Below are positions 1 to 8,472 of a stretch of DNA of 64,000 nucleotides, piece after piece. The notes under the pieces are model-generated. The model had not been told where the DNA came from and searched no databases. It saw nothing but the letters and a program-made list of their open reading frames with translations. Within the stretch, counting starts at the first letter, position 1. Every line of letters begins with the position of its first letter. The translations under genes and the position numbers were made by a program. The stretch comes from Streptococcus tangpeifui (GTDB lineage: Bacteria; Bacillota; Bacilli; Lactobacillales; Streptococcaceae). Location: contig NZ_JAAKDU010000003.1 of the NCBI RefSeq assembly GCF_011038795.1, positions 62,001-126,000 of the forward strand, read 5' to 3'.

Positions 1-215
1 TTCAGCGCGAAGATATTATCCATCGGGAAAAAATGATTGTCAAGCAGATGTCGCAGGTTTCCTTGATAGGTGATTCAACGACAGTGAGCCAGCAAATTCA
101 GGAATTAAAAGACAGGGTTGAATTTGATGAACTCATTGTTAACAGTTATATCTATGACCAAGCTGCACAGATACATTCCTTTGCCTTGCTTAAAGCAGCA
201 GTAGATCGATTTTAA
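1..215 (+). CDS. C-terminal end of LLM-class (luciferase-like) flavin-dependent oxidoreductase, truncated by window edge
   Basis: The frame is open from base 3 to a TAA at 213-215, about 70 residues, with no start inside the window; the internal Met at base 33 is not a convincing start. The tail has the shape of the end of luciferase-like monooxygenases: a segment beginning VSLIGDSTTVSQQIQELKD (a helix selecting the mass window of the barrel), then FDELIVNSYIYD and a final helix. These enzymes use FMNH2 and oxygen on unidentified substrates; nothing here shows the substrate. A terminator follows directly. The family call is moderate because only the last fifth of the protein is visible. Confidence 0.6.
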   Translation, partial: QREDIIHREKMIVKQMSQVSLIGDSTTVSQQIQELKDRVEFDELIVNSYIYDQAAQIHSFALLKAAVDRF

Positions 216-224
216 GAATAAAAG

Positions 225-256
225 AGACCGCTCAGAATAATCTGGGCGGTCTTTTA
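225..256. terminator. Bidirectional intrinsic terminator
   Basis: An 11-bp stem AGACCGCTCAG / CTGGGCGGTCT (one G-T pair) with a 6-nt loop is followed by TTTT on the plus strand, and by a T-rich stretch when read on the minus strand. It lies between the converging oxidoreductase end and the PRD regulator end, so it probably stops both. Confidence 0.8.
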
Positions 257-280
257 GCGCTCAAAGGCATTGCAGTTGGT

Positions 281-2197
281 TTATTCAGTGTTAAAAATTT
301 TATCGAGTGTTTTCATATCCTTATTCCTTAATAGGTCTTCTTGCAGAGCTTTTGATGTTGTAAAGTCTAAAAGTTTTTCATAAATATACTCTAGGGATTT
401 GATATCCTCTGGTCTGATAGCCAGTAAAAAGACGAATTTAATATGACTCTGGTTCCAGTAAATACCTTTGGGAATAATGGCCACTGAGATAACACTTTTC
501 TTGACACTATGGTTAATAGGATGAGGAATGGCTACGATATTGTCTAAGACAGTGTTCGAAATCTCCTCCCTTTTAAACACATCTTGCGCAAAAGACTCGG
601 TAACATAGCCTTTTTGAAGCAATTCATTGGCTAGAGTTTTTATAAGGTCTGTCTTTGTAATTTTATCAGGAAAAGTTTTTATAAATAAAGGATTAAAAAG
701 TTGCAAAGTTGTTCGCTTGGAACGGATAATTTTTTCCAAATCCTTAAAGTTTTGTTCAAAATTACTAATATCGAAATAATAAATCTTATCACTTACCTTA
801 ATTGGAATAGTCGTTACAAAGAGATCGTAAGCACTTTTGTCAGTGCTGTCAAATTCCTTCAGTGACAAGTGATCAATACTGTCAATTAAATTGGGGAAAT
901 AACGTTCCAGCCTTGTTTGAATAATGGAACTCAAAATTTTTCCGGTACCGCAGATGATGGCTATTTTGATTTTATCGCGGGATGAATTTTTGTATTTTTC
1001 AATAGCATTAGCAAAATATAAGGCGATGTAAGCTATTTCATCTTCGGAGAAAGTTAACTGAAAAATATTTTCTATCCTAGACATTTCGCTAGCGGCCAAA
1101 TCAAAAGCGTAAGGAAAATTATTTTTGATATGCTGGCTAATCGGATTGGTTCGGTTACCTTTGATCACAAGGACATTTAAAGCACGGATAATATGGTTAG
1201 TGAGATTGCTTTTGAGATTATTATCATAAATCCAAGCATCTGAAATTTTTTGGTCAAGGTGGTTGAGTAGTGATTGGACAATATCGTGTGCTAATTGAAT
1301 ATTATCTTCGCTAAGGTTGAGTCGTTCAATGATATTTGGATAGTTCTCGGAAAGAATGAAAAGGATGTAAGACTGTTCATAAGCTGATAGCTTAATCTGA
1401 AAAGTCTCATTTAACGCCGAGATAAACTCATTAAATTCACTCTGATACGGAGGAGATAATTTGAGCTCTGGCTTAAATGCTGTATGTAACTGATGTCCAT
1501 ATTTAATACGGCTGAGGGTTAAAAGAATCGCAGAAAAACTATTTCTTTCAAAAAAATCGGTACTATTTAATTTAATGCCATCTATGAAATTATAGAAGAT
1601 TGTCGAAAAGATCTTATAGTCAATATTATTACAGATATCCCTGACTGACTTATTTTTCCCAGAGATGAAGTCATAGAGATTATCTCGAAAAATTAAATTT
1701 AGAATGGCGGAACGAATATCGCTCTCCTCAGCTGAAATGTAGTAACCGACATTGCTCTTATTAATAATCTGAATGTGGTAGGGGGCTAGGAGCTGCTTCA
1801 GGTTTCTAAAATCATTATAGAGAGTGTTTTGGCTGATATAGAAGGTATTTAAAAGATAGTCTTGACGAACATAATTATCGGTAGTCAGAAAAACTCTCAA
1901 TAAGAAATCAATTCTATTTTTAGCTGATGTAAATAAGAACGTCCCTTGGTCATCATGATGCCAAAAGTATTCAAATTTCTCCTTATCGGTATAGTTAAGC
2001 AGATAGCCCTTTCGCCGGACTAGTTCAATTTCAGCACCATTATCGCTAATATAGTCGTTAATCATCTTAATATCATGTCTTAAGGTTCTGCTGGAAATAT
2101 TCAGCTCTTTGCAAAGAATATCCTGAGAGACTGGAAGATGCTTGGTTATGAGGTAGTTTAAGATATTATCTAATCTTGCGTAATCTAATTTGGACAT
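281..2197 (-). CDS. PRD-domain PTS-responsive transcriptional activator (MtlR/LicR type)
   Basis: A 638-residue multidomain regulator. In order: two N-terminal winged-helix segments (about 1-60 and 85-150), two PRD domains (about 170-395, the second with HIIRALNVLV, a likely regulatory His), a GatB/EIIB-like domain carrying IAIICGTGK with its Cys, and a C-terminal EIIA domain with AIPHPINH, the His phosphorylated in fructose/mannitol EIIA. The start is set at ATG 2197 because GGAGGA stands 7 nt upstream; an upstream in-frame Met at 2251 has no such site. Family members are phosphorylated by PTS proteins and activate an adjacent sugar operon. It is divergent from the PTS-aldolase operon at 2421, so control of that operon is a strong inference. 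The sugar is unknown. Confidence 0.88.
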   Translation of the reverse strand: MSKLDYARLDNILNYLITKHLPVSQDILCKELNISSRTLRHDIKMINDYISDNGAEIELVRRKGYLLNYTDKEKFEYFWHHDDQGTFLFTSAKNRIDFLLRVFLTTDNYVRQDYLLNTFYISQNTLYNDFRNLKQLLAPYHIQIINKSNVGYYISAEESDIRSAILNLIFRDNLYDFISGKNKSVRDICNNIDYKIFSTIFYNFIDGIKLNSTDFFERNSFSAILLTLSRIKYGHQLHTAFKPELKLSPPYQSEFNEFISALNETFQIKLSAYEQSYILFILSENYPNIIERLNLSEDNIQLAHDIVQSLLNHLDQKISDAWIYDNNLKSNLTNHIIRALNVLVIKGNRTNPISQHIKNNFPYAFDLAASEMSRIENIFQLTFSEDEIAYIALYFANAIEKYKNSSRDKIKIAIICGTGKILSSIIQTRLERYFPNLIDSIDHLSLKEFDSTDKSAYDLFVTTIPIKVSDKIYYFDISNFEQNFKDLEKIIRSKRTTLQLFNPLFIKTFPDKITKTDLIKTLANELLQKGYVTESFAQDVFKREEISNTVLDNIVAIPHPINHSVKKSVISVAIIPKGIYWNQSHIKFVFLLAIRPEDIKSLEYIYEKLLDFTTSKALQEDLLRNKDMKTLDKIFNTE

Positions 2198-2420
2198 AAT
2201 GTAATCCTCCAATCTAACCTTATTTCTATTATAAATATAACACAAAAGCAACAGAGTCCTTTTTACATAATTTCCTACAAAAATGGTGATAAGCGTGAAA
2301 ATATTTTACACATAAAAGTACATATCTAATGGAAAAACGAGTTAGTGACAGCAAACCATTGAAGATGTAGGGTTATAGGTAAAGAAAGAAAATAAGCGCG
2401 ATAGAAAGGAGAAGTGGGGA

Positions 2421-2888
2421 ATGAGCTCTAATAAAATAGATATGGATATATCAACAATAGTGACTCCCGACTTAATTTCACTTGATTTAAAATCAAGAAC
2501 AAAGTTAGGGGTTATTGAGGAACTGACTGATTTATTGTATAAGCATCAGGATGTTAGTGATAAGCAGGCTTTTATCAGAGATGTCCTTTTTCGAGAGACA
2601 GAAGGGCTAACTGGAATCGGTCAAGGTGTCGCCATTCCACACGGGAAATCTCCTGCCGTTAGCCATACAACGATTGCCATCGGTTTATCAAAATTTCCCA
2701 TTGAATGGGAGAGCCTTGATAGTGAGCCCGTGACAGCAGTCATCCTTTTTGCAGTAAGGGACAGGGATTCAAATACGCTTCACTTAAAATTGCTGCAAAA
2801 GGTTGCAATGTTACTGGCTGACGATGGCTTTATTGATAGGCTTCATAAGGTCTCATCGAAAGAAGAACTCATTGAGCTCTTGAAATAA
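2421..2888 (+). CDS. PTS EIIA component, fructose/mannitol type
   Basis: A 155-residue EIIA domain with the phosphorylation motif GVAIPHGKS (His about residue 75) and the usual LSKFPIEWESLDSEPV and LHLKLLQKVAMLL segments. It accepts phosphate from HPr and passes it to EIIB. GAAAGGAGAAG precedes the ATG by a short spacer. It is first in a run IIA, IIB, IIC, aldolase, with 368 bp of repeat-rich leader between IIA and IIB, so IIA may be transcribed at a different level from the rest. Confidence 0.9.
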   Translation: MSSNKIDMDISTIVTPDLISLDLKSRTKLGVIEELTDLLYKHQDVSDKQAFIRDVLFRETEGLTGIGQGVAIPHGKSPAVSHTTIAIGLSKFPIEWESLDSEPVTAVILFAVRDRDSNTLHLKLLQKVAMLLADDGFIDRLHKVSSKEELIELLK

Positions 2889-3256
2889 AATTGAGTCTAC
2901 CACTTGCGATGCTGCAATATTAGACAGGCCTTCTTAGAATCTTACTGATTCTTCGTTAGGTCCCTAAAATTCTTTGAGTCGCTTAACGGCTTTGTATCTT
3001 AGGAATTGAACGCGCCTACGACTCTGTGAATTTAGACTCACTTTCCTAGATGCTTAGGCATCGTTGTCAAGCTCCCTAAAATTCTTTGAGTCGTTTAACG
3101 GCTTTGTATCTTAGGAATTGAACACGGGACTAATTCCCTTGGAAAAAAGACAGCTTGTCTCGGAAATCAGGATTTCCGGCCAATCTTCTATTTTTCTGTC
3201 GGGAATTTTCGCTAAAGCGAACCGTCCCTTTGTATCTTAATGAAGGAGGTATCAAA
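2889..3256 (+). repeat. Repeat-rich leader between EIIA and EIIB genes
   Basis: This non-coding gap holds two near-identical 50-bp direct repeats (2962-3011 and 3074-3123, one visible mismatch) that start CCCTAAAATTC and contain CTTTGTATCTTAGG, and then a hairpin element (3132-3239) ending in a third CTTTGTATCTTA. The hairpin arms are AATTCCCTTGGAAAAAAGA and CTATTTTTCTGTCGGGAAT, and two smaller hairpins (GGAAATC/GATTTCC and TTCGCT/AGCGAA) lie within it or beside it. Related elements precede carA and carB. The ribosome-binding site AAGGAGGT of the IIB gene comes 3 bases after the last CTTTGTATCTTA. Confidence 0.75.
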
Positions 3257-3574
3257 ATGAAAATTGTAGCTGTAGCTGCTTGCACATCAGGGATTGCCCA
3301 TACCTATATTGCTAAGCAAAAACTTATTCGTGCTGCTGAATCTTTAGGGCATACAATCCATGTTGAAACGCAAGGAACAATCGGTGTGGAAGATGAACTG
3401 AGCACTGAAGATATTAAAAATGCCGATGTCGCTATCTTAGCTGTTGATATCCAAACAACAGGTAATGATCGTTTTAAAGGCCTGCCAACCATTAAAGTAC
3501 CTACCTCTGTTGTTGTTAAGGCTCCAAAACAATTGTTGGAAGAGGTAGAAGCAAAATTGCAAGCTAAAAAATAA
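3257..3574 (+). CDS. PTS EIIB component, fructose type
   Basis: A 105-residue fructose-type EIIB. The phospho-acceptor Cys lies in AACTSGIAHTYIA at residue 8, a variant of the family's CPTGIAHT loop. It takes phosphate from EIIA and hands it to the sugar at EIIC. The start at ATG 3257 is supported by a perfect AAGGAGGT ending 6 nt upstream; an in-frame extension back to 3155 runs through repeat DNA and is not believed. IIC follows after a 12-bp gap. Confidence 0.9.
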   Translation: MKIVAVAACTSGIAHTYIAKQKLIRAAESLGHTIHVETQGTIGVEDELSTEDIKNADVAILAVDIQTTGNDRFKGLPTIKVPTSVVVKAPKQLLEEVEAKLQAKK

Positions 3575-3586
3575 GGAGGAGTTAAG

Positions 3587-4678
3587 ATGAAGAAAGTTGG
3601 TCAAGAAATAAAGCGCCACTTGATGACGGCCATATCCTATATGCTTCCATTGGTTGTCGCTTCGGGACTTTTAATTGCCATCGGAAATTTGATGGGAGGT
3701 CAGAATGTTGATAGTTTAAAATCCATGTCTATTCCTGATGCGATGACAACATTGGGGGTATTTGGGATGGGTCTCTTGCCATCCTTTATTGGTGGGTATA
3801 TCTCCTATTCCATCGCAGACAGGCCTGGTATTGCACCTGGATTTTTAATGGGTCAGATTGCATCTTTTTTAGGCGCTGGTTTCCTAGGAGGAATCATCGG
3901 TGGCTTTATTTCGGGTTACATTGCACTCTTAGTCAAGAGGTATTTGAAAGTACCGAATTGGGCTCAAGCACTCATGCCTATGATGATCATTCCAACCCTA
4001 TCCGCTATTATCGGTGGTCTGATTATGTTTTTTGTACTTGGAGCTCCTCTGACAGTCGCAACGGCTGCTTTAACAGGATTTATTAAGGGATTGGATCAGT
4101 CTCAGAAAGCGCTGTACGGTTTTATTATCGGTTTTATCGGCTGTCTTGATTACGGTGGTGCCATTTCGAAGGTTCCAAATCTTATCTGTGATGGCTTGTT
4201 ACTAGATGGGATTACAGGTCCTGAAGGAATTAAGGTACTGGCTGCCATGGTACCCCCGATTGGTGTCACTTTCGCTTACCTCTTATCCAGAATTGTCAAA
4301 AAACCAATTTATTCCAAACAAGAAATCAATGCCATTAAGGTAGCCTTCCCAATGGGATTGTGCATGATTTCAGAAGGCGTCATTCCTATTGCGATGAATG
4401 ATTTAATTCGTACAGTTATTGCGACCTCTTTAGGCTGTGGTGTCACGGGAGCCATTAGTTACGCTTTTGATAATGGTAGCCCTGTTCCATCAGGAGGTGT
4501 ATTTGTTATTCCTGCCATGTCGAGACCTCTAGTAGCCATCCTTGCTCTCTTAATCGGTTCCTGCGTGACAGCAGTGCTCTTAGTTATTTTAAAGAAAGCT
4601 AGAGCTGAAGATGAAGAAGATCTTGATTTGGATGACAGCGAGGAAGAAGTTGATTTGTCGGGATTGACCTTTGAGTAA
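3587..4678 (+). CDS. PTS EIIC component, fructose family permease
   Basis: A 363-residue polytopic membrane protein with about 9-10 hydrophobic segments, starting MKKVGQEIKRHLMTAISYMLP, the usual opening of fructose-family EIIC. It includes GFLMGQ, GCLDYGGAISK and DNGSPVPSGG, the last matching the conserved NPVPAGG-like loop. The acidic tail (EDEEDLDLDDSEEE) is cytoplasmic. RBS is AAGGAGG. It transports and phosphorylates an unidentified sugar with the IIA and IIB encoded just upstream. It overlaps the extended reading frame of the aldolase, whose real start lies 28 bp downstream. Confidence 0.9.
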   Translation: MKKVGQEIKRHLMTAISYMLPLVVASGLLIAIGNLMGGQNVDSLKSMSIPDAMTTLGVFGMGLLPSFIGGYISYSIADRPGIAPGFLMGQIASFLGAGFLGGIIGGFISGYIALLVKRYLKVPNWAQALMPMMIIPTLSAIIGGLIMFFVLGAPLTVATAALTGFIKGLDQSQKALYGFIIGFIGCLDYGGAISKVPNLICDGLLLDGITGPEGIKVLAAMVPPIGVTFAYLLSRIVKKPIYSKQEINAIKVAFPMGLCMISEGVIPIAMNDLIRTVIATSLGCGVTGAISYAFDNGSPVPSGGVFVIPAMSRPLVAILALLIGSCVTAVLLVILKKARAEDEEDLDLDDSEEEVDLSGLTFE

Positions 4679-4706
4679 ACTAGAGAAAAATTTGGAGGAA
4701 ATGATT

Positions 4707-5600
4707 ATGTTAATCAATATGGAACAAATGTTAGCTATTGCTCAGGAAAATAAATTTGCTGTTGGGGCCTATAATATTTCAAATTTAGAATTGGCTAGAA
4801 TTGTGATTGAACAATGTGAGGCAGATAATGCTCCGGCCATTATTGAGGTTCATCCTACGGAAGTCTTTTACTGCAAAGATGATTTCTTTGCCTACATTCT
4901 GCAACGGATTAAAAACAGTCAAATTCCCTTTGTTCTTCACCTAGATCATGGTGATAATTTAGATAGCGTTGCAAGGGCAATTCATAATGGCTTTAGCTCA
5001 GTGATGATAGATGGTTCTCTCTTATCTTGGGATGAGAATGTTGATATCACAAGAAAAACTGTTGAGATGTGTCATAGAGTAGGCGTTAGTGTTGAAGGAG
5101 AACTGGGGACCATCGGTCAGACAGGACGCGCAGTTGAAGATGGCCTAAAGAATGGTATTTATACTAAGCCGGATGATGCCAAGCAATTTGTTGAAGAAAC
5201 AGGTGTCGATACGCTAGCCGTCGGAATTGGTACGGCTCATGGTATTTATCCTAAAAATGTCACCCCTGAAATTCGGATTGATATTTTAAAGGATATTGTT
5301 AGTCAGGTCGAGGTCCCCTTAGTACTGCATGGCGGTTCATCAAACCCTGATGGACAAATTGCAGAAGCTGTTAAAAATGGTATTTCCAAGGTTAATATTT
5401 CCTCTGATTTCAAACATGCCTTTTTTAACAAAGTCAGAGAAGTCTTAGCTAATGATGAAGGCTGGGATCCCAACAATTTATTCCCGGTTTGCATTGAAGA
5501 AGGCAAGAAAGTAGTTCACCATAAGAATCAATTATTCGACGCCCTTGGTAAAGCGCCACTCTATAAGAAACTGTCACCTTGGAGAGCAGAATTTTTGTAA
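4707..5600 (+). CDS. Class II ketose-bisphosphate aldolase (fructose/tagatose-bisphosphate type)
   Basis: A 297-residue class II aldolase of the GatY/KbaY/Fba family. Zinc-binding histidines are visible in HLDHGD, GTAHGIYP and VLHGGSS, and NISSDFKHAF is the phosphate-binding end. The start is chosen at ATG 4707, 8 nt after GGAGG; ATG 4701 and a TTG at 4671 are too close to or upstream of that site. It splits a ketose bisphosphate into DHAP and an aldehyde. Last gene of the PTS operon, so it probably works on the phosphorylated product of that PTS, but no 1- or 6-phosphofructokinase-type gene lies beside it, so the second phosphate must be added elsewhere. Confidence 0.9.
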   Translation: MLINMEQMLAIAQENKFAVGAYNISNLELARIVIEQCEADNAPAIIEVHPTEVFYCKDDFFAYILQRIKNSQIPFVLHLDHGDNLDSVARAIHNGFSSVMIDGSLLSWDENVDITRKTVEMCHRVGVSVEGELGTIGQTGRAVEDGLKNGIYTKPDDAKQFVEETGVDTLAVGIGTAHGIYPKNVTPEIRIDILKDIVSQVEVPLVLHGGSSNPDGQIAEAVKNGISKVNISSDFKHAFFNKVREVLANDEGWDPNNLFPVCIEEGKKVVHHKNQLFDALGKAPLYKKLSPWRAEFL

Positions 5601-5642
5601 AAAGCATGTCGTGGCTCATAGTGTAATTGTCAGATAAACTAT

Positions 5643-5680
5643 AAAAGACCATTTGAGACAACAATCTCAAGTGGTCTTTT
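5643..5680. terminator. Intrinsic terminator after the PTS-aldolase operon
   Basis: The arms AAAAGACCATTTGAGA and TCTCAAGTGGTCTTTT form a 16-bp stem with a single mismatch-free register apart from a G-T pair, and a short ACAACAA loop. A-run and T-run flanks make it usable in both directions; it separates the operon from the converging membrane protein gene at 5749. Confidence 0.85.
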
Positions 5681-5748
5681 CATGCTTATAATCTACCTAT
5701 AAATCCATCCTATAAAAAATCACCTAGCTAGTGCTAAGTGATACTAGT

Positions 5749-6141
5749 TTATTGAAAATCTTGATTTGGTATCTGCGTATTTTGAATTTGATCAAATTTC
5801 TTAAGTGAAGTTAAGTAGATGATACCAGCGATAATTGGGAAGATATCAGCAATCATTGCTGTTAATGGTCCAATAGGTAAGGCGATAATGAAGAAAATAT
5901 GAGCCACCATTGGAACGAAATTCGTTCCTTTAAATTTGACTATGCCAATAATCCCCATAATCAAGGTAGCAATTCTAAAGGCCAGTGCAGGGAGACTAAG
6001 GAACATAAATGCAGAAGATATAACTCCTCTAGCAGCTAAAACCATTAAGGTCGCACAGATAAACGAAATCACTCCACCAATCACTCCGAGTAAACCGTTC
6101 GCTTGGGCTAGTTTTTTCAAACCAGCATTATTGTTTGTCAT
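5749..6141 (-). CDS. Small multi-span membrane protein, paralogue 1 of 3
   Basis: A 130-residue protein with about four hydrophobic segments and a short polar tail (KKFDQIQNTQIPNQDFQ). No known catalytic motif is visible. It shares layout and sequence with the proteins at 6248 and 8473: a start resembling KKLAQANGLLGVIGGVISF, then a segment of the form IMGIIGIVKFKGTNFVPMVA, then a last helix before KKFDQ. AGGAGG stands 10 nt before ATG. Function unknown; a DUF4064-like small membrane family is possible but not shown. Confidence 0.7.
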   Translation of the reverse strand: MTNNNAGLKKLAQANGLLGVIGGVISFICATLMVLAARGVISSAFMFLSLPALAFRIATLIMGIIGIVKFKGTNFVPMVAHIFFIIALPIGPLTAMIADIFPIIAGIIYLTSLKKFDQIQNTQIPNQDFQ

Positions 6142-6247
6142 AAGATAAACTCCTCCTAAAATTAGTACCCTACTAGTTTAACAGATATAGTTATCATTGA
6201 TTGTTACAAAATGACAACAATTTTAAGCAGGCTTTAAGTGCATACAG

Positions 6248-6625
6248 TTATCCCTCGAAATCTTTAAGACCTTGCTTGTAGAAATGACCGCCTATGATAC
6301 AGCTAATATCTGAGATAAAGCCAAAGAAGATATTAACGGGGAGAGCAATGATAAAGAGGGTATGAGCTGCCGATGGAATGTTATTTTGTCCAGAATATTT
6401 TCTCATAGCCAGAAGGCCATAGATAAAGGTGACAATTTTTATCATGAGACTGATAAGAGCAAACACTAGATAGATGAGTCCTGCTAGGGCTTCATCATCG
6501 GAAGTCGTTGACCGAAAGGCCATATAGGAAAAGATCCCCCACTTTAACAGTCTTAGAACTAGGGCCAATCCCCCTCCATATAAACCTAATTTAGCATTAA
6601 TGCTGGCTAAGTTATTCGATTTCAT
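6248..6625 (-). CDS. Small multi-span membrane protein, paralogue 2 of 3
   Basis: A 125-residue protein with about four membrane segments. It is the most diverged of the three paralogues but keeps the order: N-terminal polar stretch, GLYGGGLALVLRLLK helix, YGLLAMRKYSGQNNIPSAAH loop (compare FGILGVVKFSKDPRVSVAAP at 8473 and MGIIGIVKFKGTNFVPMVAH at 5749), IIALPVNIFFG helix and a final KQGLKDFEG. AAGGAGA stands before ATG. It lies in line with the other minus-strand genes, 100 bp upstream of paralogue 1. Function unknown. Confidence 0.65.
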   Translation of the reverse strand: MKSNNLASINAKLGLYGGGLALVLRLLKWGIFSYMAFRSTTSDDEALAGLIYLVFALISLMIKIVTFIYGLLAMRKYSGQNNIPSAAHTLFIIALPVNIFFGFISDISCIIGGHFYKQGLKDFEG

Positions 6626-6781
6626 ATCTTTCTCCTTAGATACTTATGCTTGCTTGATTCAGTCTATCAGAGAGAAGCAGTTAATGCAAATTAAGTTGCG
6701 ATGACAAAAGTTAAGCTGAAGTAGAATGGATAACCAGCATCTGAGCATTGACAATTTAATGGTTTGTACCTAATTGAGACA

Positions 6782-6813
6782 AAAAAGCACCAGGCGGGTT
6801 TATCCTGATGTGA
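6782..6813 (-). terminator. Probable terminator of fabF
   Basis: Read on the minus strand, CACATCAGG and CCTGGTG pair around an 8-nt loop with a 2-nt bulge, and the hairpin is followed by CTTTTTT. It starts about 17 bp past the fabF stop. Confidence 0.6.
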
Positions 6814-6829
6814 TAGTCTATAAACGGCC

Positions 6830-8065
6830 TTAATTTTCCCATTTTTTAAAGACCAGAACAGCATTGGATCCCCCAAAACCAAAGGTGTTGGAGAGGGCGA
6901 ACTTGATTTTGGTCCTGTAGCCTTGCTTGATAATGATATTGGCCTCAATATCATCACCTAGATCCCGAGTTCCTGCTGTCATGGGAACAAAATTGTGGTT
7001 AATCGCTTGGATTGTGGCTATCGCCTCAACTCCCCCTGTTGCTCCTTGGAGATGGCCGGTAAAAGATTTCGTAGAAGAAACAGGGACTTCTTTGCCCAAG
7101 ACACTTACGATAGCCTGACTTTCAGCGAGATCATTTGCGGGAGTTGACGTTCCGTGGGCATTGACATAGTCAACTTGGTCTGGCTGTATCTGGGCGTCAT
7201 TTAGGGCCAAGCGAATAGCTTTCGCTGCACCTAGACCGCCGGGAGACGGGCTGGTCACGTGGTAGGCGTCACAGTTATTACCATAACCGATAACCTCAGC
7301 TAGAATTGTGGCTCCTCTAGCCTGAGCGTGCTCTAGGCTCTCCAGTACCAAAACACCGGCCCCTTCGCCGATAACAAAACCATTTCTGTCCTTATCGAAA
7401 GGAATTGAGGCACGATTGGGATCCTGCGTTCTAGAAACTGCGGTCAGGGCATCGAAACCACCGACACCGATTTCAGTAATTGGAGCTTCAGCACCGCCTG
7501 CAAGAATGATATCATGACTACCTCGTTTGATTTCACGAAAAGCTTGTCCTATCGCATCGTTGGATGAGGAGCAAGCGGTAGAAATGGATTTGCAGCTGCC
7601 TTTAGCCCCAATACTGATAGCAACATTGGCTGCGGGCATATTATAGAAGGCCTTGGAAACAAAATCTGGACTGATTGCTGTCATCCCTAAATCATTCATG
7701 GCGATAATCTGTTCCTGAAATTCCTGCAGGCCTCCAACTGTTGATGATATCATGACGCCAATTCTATCATAATCAAGCCCAGTCTGATCAGTCAGTCCAG
7801 CTGCTTCAAACGCCTCTTGTGCAGCATAGATTGCATACAGACCGCTCAAATCTTTCTTGTCTAAGTCTTCTTGGCTGAAATACTTATCAAAAGGGAAATT
7901 CTGAACCTGACCGGCATTAACAACCTGACTGGAACTGGTATCAAAACGGGTGATTGGCCCAATACCAATTTTGCCACTTTCTAGACTAGTCCAAAATTCT
8001 TGAGGATTATTGCCGATAGCGGAAGTGATACCATAACCTGTAATCACAACACGATTTTTATTCAT
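6830..8065 (-). CDS. fabF: Beta-ketoacyl-ACP synthase II (FabF), stand-alone copy
   Basis: A 411-residue KAS II. The active-site Cys is in TACSSSNDA, and the two catalytic histidines are in NAHGTSTP and FTGHLQGATGG; NTFGFGGSNA is the conserved C-terminal loop. It extends acyl-ACP chains by condensation with malonyl-ACP. Most streptococci have fabF inside the fabH-acpP-fabKDG-fabF-acc cluster; here it stands alone between small membrane protein genes, so it may be a second KAS. The family's usual HLLGAAG is HLQGATG here, a small change near the active-site His. ATG has only a weak GAGA-type site; a GGAG lies further upstream. Confidence 0.88.
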   Translation of the reverse strand: MNKNRVVITGYGITSAIGNNPQEFWTSLESGKIGIGPITRFDTSSSQVVNAGQVQNFPFDKYFSQEDLDKKDLSGLYAIYAAQEAFEAAGLTDQTGLDYDRIGVMISSTVGGLQEFQEQIIAMNDLGMTAISPDFVSKAFYNMPAANVAISIGAKGSCKSISTACSSSNDAIGQAFREIKRGSHDIILAGGAEAPITEIGVGGFDALTAVSRTQDPNRASIPFDKDRNGFVIGEGAGVLVLESLEHAQARGATILAEVIGYGNNCDAYHVTSPSPGGLGAAKAIRLALNDAQIQPDQVDYVNAHGTSTPANDLAESQAIVSVLGKEVPVSSTKSFTGHLQGATGGVEAIATIQAINHNFVPMTAGTRDLGDDIEANIIIKQGYRTKIKFALSNTFGFGGSNAVLVFKKWEN

Positions 8066-8140
8066 ATAGTAGTCTCATTTCTCCATAAAGTTTTTAACTG
8101 ATTAAATAGTACTACATATTATTTATTTTGACCAGAGCTC

Positions 8141-8472
8141 ACAGTAAAAGGGAGTGGGATCAACCCAAAAATTGAAAATTTCGGATTGATCCCACTCCCG
8201 CACAACGTACAGCTCAGGAACCTTTCGAGGTTGGCAATAAGATTCATCACATTCGTTTAGGTTTTCTGCATTGGCCTTATGGCAAAAGGAAAACCAGCAG
8301 AGGAGTCTGAGAAGAGGAGCCTGAGACAAAAGTCCAAACTCGTTAGTATGTTCTAGATTAACCAGATTGACGTAACCAACAAGTCTTGCTCCCAGTCACT
8401 GTGCTAAGAGTTTATTCCAAAATAGGGAGACTGGGGGAGTTTTTGGCCAGCATCTGGACTTTGTTCGTTTTC
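8141..8472. repeat. Mosaic intergenic repeat (GAGAGTGGGA-type, inverted modules)
   Basis: No gene is convincing here. It opens with a 14-bp palindrome GGGAGTGGGATCAA / TTGATCCCACTCCC (8150-8199). Bases about 8218-8260 (GAGGTTGGCAATAAGAT, then CATCACATT) match 46566-46605 directly. Bases about 8322-8372 are an inverted match to 46832-46883 (TCAGATT-type arms around TCTAGAAC). The pieces occur in different order at the two sites, showing a modular repeat. A short minus-strand frame here is just repeat sequence. Confidence 0.65.

Noticed and set aside
8123..8329. A 68-residue minus-strand frame
   Set aside because: Falls in the mosaic intergenic repeat, has no ribosome-binding site, and its sequence recurs in other gaps.
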